Positions 55,635 through 64,000 of a stretch of 64,000 nucleotides of DNA are shown piece after piece (position 1 is the first letter of the stretch; every line of letters starts with the position of its first letter). A program made the position numbers and the translations under genes. A model generated the notes under the pieces. It did no database searches. It was not told where the DNA came from and saw only the letters and a list, made by a program, of their open reading frames with translations. Source of the DNA: Leptobrachium leishanense (Eukaryota; Chordata; Amphibia; Anura; Megophryidae); the NCBI GenBank assembly GCA_009667805.1, contig CM019066.1, positions 333,380,077 to 333,444,076 on the forward strand. The letters are read 5' to 3'.

Positions 55635-55963
55635 CCCTTTAATGCCGCAGGACGTTCCATGACGTCCTGGCGGCGGGCGGGCTTTGAAGACGCGGGGCGT
55701 ACAGGTACGCCCCGCTGTCTTCAATGGGGCTGCCTCGGCCCTCCCCGCAGCCTGCGCACGCTGACTCGTGGCACGCGTCATTGGCTGCACAGGGACGGCC
55801 TGAAATCAAGCCGTTCCCTGCAGCCAATGCCGCACACTGCGCGCCGGCTGCGGGGAGGGCTCCGAATCATTGCCGCGCGACGGCACCTGTCGGCGAGGCG
55901 TGCCTGTACGCCTCGCCGGCGAAATCGACCCCTTAAGGGTGCCACCCCTACGTCCTTAAGGGG
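55635..55963. mobile_element. Small TTAA element with hairpins
   Basis: A 329-bp GC-rich element flanked by TTAA at 55,631-55,634 and 55,964-55,967. The ends CCCTTTAATGCCGCAGGACG and CGTCCTTAAGGGG are imperfect inverted repeats. The interior holds hairpins GGACGTTCCATGACGTCC (55,650-55,667), GCGGGGCGTA-CAGG-TACGCCCCGC (55,692-55,715) and arms CGGCGAGGCGT with ACGCCTCGCCG (55,891-55,918). Architecture is like 7,331-8,553 but the sequence is different. Non-coding. Confidence 0.7.
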
Positions 55964-56115
55964 TTAAATAACGTCTATCTGGTATCAATGAGCATCATGA
56001 ACTGTTTTATATCTATGAAAAAAGCTTATTGAATTACTAGAGTTTTTACCTTTTATATGTTAATAGCCTGCACTGTAAGCCTGTTTCTTACCACCTTACT
56101 TCTATGTAAGATTAA

Positions 56116-56526
56116 GGCTAGGGTCAGACTAACGCAGTGCGAACGCGCGTGCAGCCGCACTTAATCACGGCCGTAGTAGCAGCAAATGACGGCCAATGAT
56201 GGGCAATGTACGAAGTACGGCCGCGCAACGCAAGCGGCAAACAAATGCATTTTTTTCGAGAATGTGATGCCGCTAGTACTGACGTACAGAGTGCGCTGCG
56301 TCCGCTAGCGGTGTGTGTGCGTGATTAGGAGACGTCAGACTCTGCTAATATCCGGCCAACATAACGTCCAGACGCAAAAAGGGTTTTATTGATGATCCGT
56401 ACAAAATCACGGACGAAAATGCGCATCGTATGAACGCTATCTCGTATTCCGTGAAAAAATACATCCATTCGTTCGAACGCACTTTTTCACGGACAACACG
56501 AAAAATGCGTTGCTCTGACCCTAGCC
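56116..56526. mobile_element. Family B Harbinger-like MITE
   Basis: A 411-bp copy with ends GGCTAGGGTCAGACTAACGC and GCTCTGACCCTAGCC and an exact TAA on each side (56,113-56,115 and 56,527-56,529). The exact TWA-type 3-bp duplication supports PIF/Harbinger. Non-coding. Confidence 0.8.
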
Positions 56527-56529
56527 TAA

Positions 56530-58922
56530 ATCAATAACCTCCCCTCCTCCTCCTCAGCACTGAAAACAGTAACATAAATCACAAACAGACTTCTGAAGGT
56601 TGCCAAAGGAACATTATTAAATAACATTATTTAATACATTAAAATGCTGGTTTTTACTTTATAGTCCAACAGGTGTTGGCAGAGAATTAAGGTAATTTAA
56701 AATGCATCTGTCACAGGGGCAGACTAACCGTTAGGGCACTCGGGCACTGCCCAAGGTACCTGGCCTAGGAGAGGATCCCGCTAAAGCATGGTCAGTTCTG
56801 CCCTTTCAGGTGGGTCCCACATCACCGCCCATAAAAATAATGTGTATAGTATCAGCAGCCAGCATTAAAGGGAAACTCTATTAAATTTAGAGTTCCATTG
56901 TTTTCCATTAAATAATTGGGCAGATGCTGCTGACAGCCTCAGCCCAACTATTTTTATTATCTTTTTAATTTTGGGTGATTTTACTCACCTTTTCTAGCTT
57001 GGCGCGCACTGCTCCTCCCTTCCAGAAGTCCCTGAAGCTTTACTACACACTTTGAGCTCCTACACAACTTGCGTAGCTTAGGTTCCGTAAATTACGCACC
57101 TCTATGGACTTGCGTAGTTTAAATATGCGAGTTCCGAAGCACCTGCGCAGAACGATGGACCTGAGCTGGGCGCACATGTGCAGATCCGATCCATTGCTAC
57201 CACAATGGGAACACTTGCTCTCTCCAGCGGTCTCGGAGAGGGTGACGTTGGCATGCTCTCTGCATGCTGACATCACTAATGACTGATCTGGTGGCCGACA
57301 GCTGGGAAATTCAGGATCCTGTGGTGACATTGGGTGAGGTGGAGGAAACTCCTGTTCTTCATCCAGCATTTTAACATGACCGGGGCAGCAGGGTAGGGGC
57401 AGAAGGGGCGACTACTTAGTAATATCCCTTTAACACTGGCTACTGCTATTCAGTGAACTGAGATGTGATTGCAATAAAATCCTGCATGTGGAGGTCAACG
57501 TAGGGCCCCCTACATGCCAGAACCTGATCTTCAGAACTTATAAACAGCACATAAATATTAGTTGCTATACTGTCATAATTAAAGATAAAGCCAGGTCACA
57601 ATTCTCAGGACAGGGGGAGCGAAGGATATCTCCCCAACTGTATAAAACTCTATCTGTCCAACTGTAGATATATTTATATCTGCCCCGCTATAAATAACTG
57701 TACCTGCCCTTGGCCAATGAACGTGTTTTTTTGTAATGATGGCCTCAACACACGTCGGCTGCCATCTTTAAACCTGCAATCTGCTCAGTGGCTTCCCACC
57801 TGTGCTGCTGGTACCTTTCAATGCAGTGGTGTAGCAATGAATGATGTCTGAAGTGACAATTAAACCCATTTTCTATGCTGTTCAATACTTGTTAAATATC
57901 TCAATTCCTTTAATTCCAAGATGTTTTTTTTAATATATATTTTTGATTTATTTTGTATAAAGCAAATTTATCCAAAATCTTCCTGTTTAAGGCAAATCTC
58001 TTAATCTATAAAACTATGAATAGCACTGTACTTAACAGGTCCACTTAACCTGCAAGATCTCATCAGATGATGGATATAATAGATCATAAAGATCAATGCA
58101 ATATCTCATCTACTGATGTTATGTCACCGACCTCACTTGCCAAGTTTCAGTGTCGCAACTCTGCGATGTTCCTCTTCCATGGGCATAGCGGAATGAGGAT
58201 CATCGTGTGGCTTGATTGGCATTTTGTGGTGCTGTTGACACACTGACTCATTAGTTAGCACATCGGCAGTAAAGCAGCTGCGAAGAGTGACCGGTGAGCT
58301 GCCCTGTAGGACAAGTCTTCCACTCACCATAACCGTCACTCACTCCAATGGCGTATCTTTAGAAGTGAGCAACAGCAAATTTTTGACAAGGAATTACTGT
58401 AAAATGGGCCATATATCGTGTTGGTGAAAAACACTAGCACATACTGTATGCAGGAAGCAATTCCATGTCAAATGAGCCCAACATAAGTTGGGTATGACAA
58501 GCGCGCTTTAATGTGTAGGGTGTAGCACTAAACCCATTACCAAAATGGAATAAATGACACAATAACAAAATAAATGTATAATATGCAATAGCTTTAAATA
58601 TATGAGTTGCACATGTAAGATACATCTGCATGGGAATTTTTTTGATAAATATATTTGTTTGAATACATTATTATTAATTTCTGAGGCATTTAATATATTT
58701 CTTTAAAAGAATATGCGTTATACCCACATGTTGCGGCTGCAGTAGTTCGTTTTACTATTGAATACTATGAAGTAAATACTCAATTGAAAAATGTGCTGAA
58801 ATCCAGATGCTATTTTAGAGTTTTGTAATTTGAACTTAGTAAATAGCCATCTTTTCTTTTTAAGTCAAACATTTATGTTTAAATAACCTAAATTATATAT
58901 ATGTTTTTTTTTGTTTCTACAG
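56530..58922. other. Non-repetitive region, possible intron
   Basis: No repeat terminus or exon recognised until the splice acceptor at 58,921. Frames such as 57,043-57,369 (minus) have no domain. Confidence 0.35.
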
Positions 58923-59012
58923 GTGTTAAGGAAATAATTTTGCCAATTGGTATTACAATTCAGCAAGAAGATGATCTAGAGATTCTCTTTTTAGAAAACC
59001 AATATAAACAAG
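58923..59012 (+). CDS. Candidate internal exon of a host gene
   Basis: A 90-base block lies between a good acceptor (polypyrimidine TTTTTTTTTGTTTCTACAG ending 58,922) and a good donor (CAAG|GTAGGA at 59,013). Of three frames only one is open: two leading bases, 29 codons, one trailing base, giving an exon of symmetric phase 1-1. The peptide reads VKEIILPIGITIQQEDDLE, then ILFLENQYKQ, without low complexity. It does not match any element protein known to me, and I do not recognise the gene. Its flanks are non-repetitive, so the surrounding DNA would be intron. No neighbouring exon was found in this window. Confidence 0.5.
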
Positions 59013-59539
59013 GTAGGAACCATTTGGATTTCATCATGAGATTTCTTTAAATACTGTGTTTGAGGATGTGTGTCATATCCTATATGTGTCAGATATATGA
59101 AAAGATGTTGAGTCGTATGTACTAAGTCAAAGCTAAAATAAAAAATACAGTAATTAGTGTTCATATTAATTACATAATCAAATTGACAACAAAATTGTCA
59201 TTCTGTTTAAGAGTAACCTAGATATCAAAAGGGAGGAGATAATTATTACTGCCATTGAATTCCAATTTATTTTTGTGTTCTGTTTAAACGTACCTAATCC
59301 CATGATGTGGTCTGCTCTCGACTTTCACAGTGACCGGACATACATCTACATGAAGTATCTCACTCTTGGTGATTCAGTTCCTGACATATTAATCATATAT
59401 ATTGCGCTTATTGCTCCTTAGAACACGGCTCTTATATATTGATTGTGTATGTATTTTATTGCTATTGAGGAGTTATTCACATCTTCTCACTAATTGTATT
59501 ATTGAATGATTGGTTGTTTTATTGATCTATGTATTTATT
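59013..59539. other. Downstream flank of the candidate exon
   Basis: AT-rich, intron-like; nothing recognised. Confidence 0.35.
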
Positions 59540-59765
59540 TATCACCATTGCACAGTCATGCTATGGCTTGAAAAAGATCTCTGCGTTAGACCAAAACGTT
59601 ACCTTCTGTCATGTTTTGTGCTGAATAAATCAGAGGAAATAAATGCGGTGACATTGCATAAGCTTATCGAAACGATGCCACGACGAATGCCTGCCGGAAT
59701 CAAAGCTTAGGCTCCAACGAAATATTAGCGTGTGTGTGACTTTTTGTTTTAGCCAGGCAGTGTAT
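59540..59765 (+). repeat. Degenerate Penelope-like hammerhead-like fragment
   Basis: GGCTTGAAAAAGATCTCTG followed by TTAGACCAAAACGTTACC (59,566-59,602) has the same layout as 32,138-32,176: a CTTGAAAAAG box, a weak stem and an AAACGT box, then a TGAATAAATCAG polyadenylation-like signal. Core residues are more altered, so activity is not expected. Confidence 0.4.
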
Positions 59766-60013
59766 ATTAGACATGAACACGGTATGAAGAATAGTTTTAT
59801 GTTACAGATGCAGTTTTATGTAAGGAACAGGGACAAATAGAGAGTTCTATAGGTACTAAAACTGTCACTCAAAGCACAGACATGAAGTCTTTACAAAGTG
59901 TGTGTTCCCTCTTCTGACTAGACAAAAGTAAAATTATCTCTACAACAGTCACTTATATTTCATAACTCCTTCACTGTGTTTGGAAACAACGATCAGAGTT
60001 TTGATAAAGCAAG
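59766..60013. other. Short unassigned stretch
   Basis: Nothing recognised. Confidence 0.4.
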
Positions 60014-60018
60014 GCCAT

Positions 60019-61600
60019 TGTCACATATCGAGATAGGGGACACGTAGGTGCCAACATAGGACCCGTGCCCAAGCCAGTGATGCTGCTACCTGAACCTTGA
60101 CAGCAGCTTTTTATTCCACTTCCATGTTCTACCTTTGTTCCATGCTGTACTTCGGTTTCCCAGGTTCCACCCCTGCTTTTGTCCATCTAGCGCAGAGAGG
60201 CAAGGAGCACCTACTTTGGAGGTCCAACTTTGTTTAAAAGGGAATCACGCCCTCAGGACATTGCTTCAGCATTGTGAAAGCTATCACCATCATAGATGTA
60301 CTCTGAAACTGCTCTCAACCTAGTGTCCCAAGTCTCCAGCCTGTTATCCATCCTTTTTTCCCGCTACCATGTCCCCCAGTCTTGAACTCCTGCCGGTCAT
60401 CCTGCTCCTGTCAAATCTTTGTGCCACCTGCTCCTGTCAACCTCCATGCCGTCTGTTCCCGCTAGTCTCCATGCTTCCTGTTATTGCCAGCCTCTGTGCC
60501 TCCTGGTACTGCCAGTCTCTGAGCCTCCTTTACACCCAGCCTCAGTGCCCTTCCCCACTTCTGTCTCTGAGTATTCTGAAGTCTCTTTCTGCCCTGTGTA
60601 TTCTCTCCCTGTATTTGTCTTCAGCTTGTGTCCCGTCCACCTGCTTTTGTCCAGTCCTATTCCTGTCCACCTACTTCTGTCCAGCCCTGTGCCTCAGTCT
60701 TGCCCTGGTCTCCCTCGTGCCTCCTTTACCCTACTTCCTTTGTTTATACCTGCTCCTCCCTCCTTTGCATTACTCTTGATTCTCACATCCCGCACCGTCC
60801 TGGTAGCCAGGCGGTCGGCAGCACCTTCCTCGCTGCTCGCTGGCCTGCCGCCAAATGTATTTTTGGACCGATGAGGTCACGTGTCGAGGTCGCGGGTGGT
60901 ATGAGGCGTGATGACACAGCACCTGCCGGGTTTAAAATCAGACACTTAAGACATGTTCATTGCCCTGATGTGGTTTTCACTCCTCTCAGTGCGCTCATAG
61001 AAATTACCTATTGATACCTGTGTATGACTTCTGGCTTGACTTACGATTCTCCTGGCTTTTAACCCTTGGCATTCTTCTGACTTCCCGATCTGGCACATGA
61101 CTCCTGAAATCTGGCTGACGTTCTATTCTGGAAAACTGACCCATGGCATTCCTCTGACTACCTGACCTGGCACATGACTTCTAGCATCTTCTGGCATCTG
61201 GCTGATGTTCTATTATGGCAAACTGACCACTGGCAACCCTCTGACTACACGACTGGTATTGACCCTATGTGTCTGACTCACAAGCAATTCTGGTATCTGT
61301 CTCACGAGCATCCCTGGCATTAACCCCTGGTGTCTATTGTTCTGCTAATATATACCTCTGATTCTGTCTGTTTCTGGAAATAGGTAGTATTATGGACCAT
61401 TCAAAGGATCCGAAGTGTAGGATAGCCTGTCTGCGTGTAGGAAGCAGACATTATATCTAGGAGGTACGTGACATTGACATACCTTTTATCTGTCTGCCCT
61501 GCTGTATTATTAATTCTAATAAACCCTTATTCCTGTTCCAATACCTGTCTCCTTCTTGCACCACTGCAATTTGGGCTTGAACTTTCCATACACTGTGACA
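60019..61600 (+). mobile_element. Solo LTR
   Basis: A 1,582-bp sequence that starts TGTCACATATCG and ends CACTGTGACA, so it has TG...CA ends within a 6-7-bp inverted repeat. Exact GCCAT occurs on both sides (60,014-60,018 and 61,601-61,605), a 5-bp target duplication. Near the 3' end AATAAACCC at 61,518 is a polyadenylation signal. The middle is pyrimidine-rich with CTGACT/CTGGCA-type imperfect repeats (60,360-60,780 and 61,020-61,330). No internal coding region follows, so it is a solo LTR left by recombination. Family is not known; the 5-bp duplication fits Ty3/gypsy or some endogenous retroviruses. Confidence 0.8.
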
Positions 61601-61605
61601 GCCAT

Positions 61606-62557
61606 GTTTCCGCATGTTAACCCTAAGACCAATAAGGAAGTTACAAAAGGGGGAAGTCCCTATTTTTATGACAGGAAGAAGCAGGAAGTTGGAAATAAAC
61701 AGAGTATAGTGTAATAAACTGTAATAAATAGATGAGAATACAATAGATTGAAATAGGTTATGATAATTACACCTAAAAGAGTCTCTTTGAGGTTTCTGTA
61801 TGAGTTAGGACACTCATGTGGTGAAAACATAAAAAAACGTGACCGCCATTAGAACATTTCTTTCAAGCACCCCAAGCCATAGAGAGAATCTTTTCTGCTA
61901 AAGCAGCTTCTTTTATTAAAACCGAGGAGAGAGCTAATTAGAGAACACACAGACACCCGGGGGTGTCCCCTTTATTGACACCTTCGTACAAGTTTTGGAA
62001 TGTAGAAGCTGAAAGCATTTGAAGACTATAGGGTGAAAGGGAGAAAATGAATATACAACCCCCCTTCCCCTCCAAAGAATTGCAGGTGCATTTGGGTACA
62101 ATGTTCATATTAATTCTAAACTAATGATCCTAAATCAAAATTCCACTGTGTTCTCATGAGAACAGCTTTGGGAATAAAAATCTATATTTTCATCTGCTGG
62201 TTCAGATTATTTTTTTTTGCCACTGATTTTTTGCTAAATAAGAGCGTTTAAAATGCCCCCTTGAGGCCTGAGAATTTTATTCAAGTTTTACAAAGGATAT
62301 TTCTACAGCGCTTTCATGATCTAATTTGCACATTTGTATGTAGAAATCCCCATGTGCGGCAGCAAATACACTATCTTCCAGTAAGGATCATCTTTTTTTT
62401 TCTTTCTTTCATTTTCTATTTGGTCTTTTTTCTTATATAACCTGATAACACTCTTATCTGATATTTAACAGAATGCAGGAATTCGTTTTTTAATTACTTC
62501 CTGAGCAGTATTTTTTATGGGGAGAATTTAAATTATTCAGATGGGTTAATATTGTAG
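61606..62557. other. Non-repetitive region
   Basis: No gene recognised. The part 62,060-62,390 has low apparent decay and developmental-enhancer-like AT motifs (inference only). Confidence 0.35.
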
Positions 62558-63851
62558 GGGGTTATTCAGAGTGCACCGAAATGTCACCGACATTTCAGTA
62601 GGGATGTGCGTTTCGGGTTTCGGAATTTCGGAATTTTCACGAAATTTCCCGATTCGTGTTTTCGGATTCGGCCGAATTTCCGAATCGGGTCGGACCCGAA
62701 AACCGATAGATCCGAAAAGTTTTCCGAGCCGAAACGAAAAAATTTCGGATTTTTCGAATGGACTTGAAATGTGTCAAATCAAAATTTATTTTTGCTCTAT
62801 TCATGATTTCGGTTCCATTCGTGATTTCGGTTCCATTTCGGTAATTCTGGAAATCGTATATTTAACTATTATCGGTTACTTCGCTGATTCTGTAAATTTT
62901 GTATTTGTAAATGCGTATCACTTGTTTCTTGTAGCATTCGGGTCAGTTTAGCGTTTTTTAAATCGTTTGTTCATTTTTTTGTTCCTTGGCTTTCATACCA
63001 TTTTAATATGATTAAATAAAGTTGTGAAATGTATATTCAATTATTCATAAGAAAAAAAGGATCTTTATTTAATAAAAAAAACACGATAGAATCGCCAGAA
63101 TTATCGTAGACACTTTGAAACGAGGAGAACAGACGTTCCGAAAAAACGAAAATTTCCGAAATTTCCGAAAAGTCGATACAAAAAACGAGCAAAGTGACCC
63201 GAAAACACGAAAAATGGTCGATATTCGGAAAAAAAAATGTACACAAAAAACGAGTCGTACCGAACCGAATCGAAACAGAAATCAGTCGAAACGAGCCGAA
63301 TCGAAAAGCTTAAACATCCGAACAAATCGAACCGAATCGAACTCAAAAAAAAAATCGGTGCACAAGCCTACATTTCAGTGCTCTCTCGTTCGCCGCACTT
63401 TGGCGAGTTAAATTTGCTGACCCTGCGGTGAGTTCAGCATTCACCGCAGGGTTCCCGAAGTGCAGGGAATCGATGCACCGAACACTGCCGATATACCCGC
63501 CGAGCGAATCGGGAAAACTGCCGAAAAATCACCGAATCGATCCTATAACCCGCCGCAAACCTGCCAAATTGATCCGAAAAACTGCTGAATGCATTTGATG
63601 ATCTGTCAAACAGACAGCCAAATCGATCCGAAAAAAAGCCGACAAGCCGCCGAACAGGAGTAAAAAAACACTGCAACTTTTAAAAGCCGTTTTAAAAGAA
63701 AAACTACTGGATGAAAATGCCTGGATATAATATATAAGGTCCTATGAATAATAATAAAAAGGTCTGTTACAGAAAAAAAACACGCCATTTTAAAAATCTG
63801 AAAAACAATTGCCGAAAACCCCCCGAAAAATGCCTAAAAAATTCTGGAAAT
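62558..63851 (-). mobile_element. Family A element, truncated and split by a hAT insertion
   Basis: The left end is GGGGTTATTCAGAG; after the nested element the order is CCTGCGGTGAGTTCAGCATT, a CCGAA-rich block, then AAAACACTGCAACTTTTAAAA and an A-rich middle with GGTCTGTTACAG, all the reverse complement of 29,591-30,469. The element breaks off at about 63,851, where Penelope-like coding sequence starts. Non-coding. Confidence 0.7.
62599..63370. mobile_element. Non-autonomous hAT element nested in family A
   Basis: A 772-bp element with ends TAGGGATGTGC and GCACAAGCCTA and an exact CATTTCAG octamer on both sides (62,591-62,598 and 63,371-63,378). Its left arm is built of TTTCGG/ATTCGG words and its right arm of CCGAAA/CCGAAT words, so the ends can fold back. 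The middle is AT-rich and unrelated. Non-coding. Confidence 0.88.
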
Positions 63852-64000
63852 AACCTGGTCCTCTATGGCCGTTATATTGACGATATCTGCAGAGGGGGAG
63901 AGTCCAGTTTACTCTATTTTTTTGCCCATTTAGCGGACAACAATTGGGGCATAGTTTTAGACAATCAATTTAATTCACAGTCTATAGAATTTTTAGATCT
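63852..64000 (+). pseudogene. Penelope-like reverse transcriptase, partial
   Basis: A plus-strand frame open to the window edge reads VLYGRYIDDICRGGESSLL, then YFFAHLADNNWGIVLD and SQSIEFLD. RYIDDI is the catalytic RT motif and SIEFLDL a nearby conserved block of Penelope-like elements. It starts abruptly after family A, as expected for a 5'-truncated copy. The remainder lies beyond position 64,000, so I cannot tell whether it is intact or has a GIY-YIG endonuclease. Confidence 0.7.

Noticed and set aside
60369..61014. Cysteine, serine and proline-rich open frames
   Set aside because: They lie in the pyrimidine-rich middle of the solo LTR, overlap each other in different frames and have no domain.

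Overview
This is eukaryotic nuclear DNA, almost certainly from a vertebrate and most probably a frog. The mixture seen is typical of anuran genomes: DIRS, Sushi-type and Gmr1-like Ty3/gypsy retrotransposons, Penelope-like, CR1/L2-type LINEs, hAT, TTAA-target (piggyBac-like), Harbinger-like and mariner-like DNA elements, and a TTAGGG-derived minisatellite. No rRNA, tRNA or bacterial-type gene organisation is present. Only one short stretch (58,923-59,012) looks like an exon of a host gene, so the window is probably intron or intergenic DNA built from layered mobile elements.

Layout. 1-10.7 kb: small DNA-element copies (a 'GGGGTTATTCA' family called A here, a 'GGCTAGGGTCAGAC' Harbinger-like family called B), a hairpin-rich TTAA element (7,331-8,553) and a 2.1-kb TTAGGG-containing minisatellite interrupted by a B copy. 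11.9-28.0 kb: a three-level nest. A DIRS element (12,030-27,931, minus strand) sits in a minisatellite; a hAT transposon (13,634-24,030) with an 8-bp target duplication is inserted in its tyrosine recombinase gene; a Sushi-like chromodomain Ty3/gypsy element (14,746-20,145) with a 5-bp duplication is inserted in the hAT element. 28-44 kb: more A and B copies, a second full-length copy of the hairpin-rich element (32,513-33,737, opposite orientation), a 43-bp tandem array, a mariner-like MITE and an L2/CR1-type LINE tail. 44.2-49.8 kb: a Gmr1-like Ty3/gypsy element with two LTRs whose integrase precedes its reverse transcriptase and whose Gag contains a SCAN-like region; its RNase H region is deleted. 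49.8-52 kb: a 5'-truncated LINE on the minus strand. 52-64 kb: mostly non-repetitive AT-rich DNA with small hAT, TTAA and Harbinger-like elements, the candidate host exon, a 1.58-kb solo LTR with a 5-bp duplication (60,019-61,600), another nested hAT insertion (62,599-63,370), and the start of a Penelope-like reverse transcriptase running off the right edge.

The element genes do not form a common pathway: each set encoded the mobility of its own element and nearly all carry frameshifts or stops. The two LTR elements are young by LTR comparison (roughly 1-1.5 percent differences counted by eye), whereas the hAT transposase and DIRS genes are decayed. I did not find a clearly new biological system. 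The most unusual items are the hairpin-array TTAA elements, the Gmr1-like element with SCAN-like Gag, the DIRS internal complementary region that still records the circular junction, and the unidentified conserved-looking exon. Family names rest on motifs read by eye, not on database searches.
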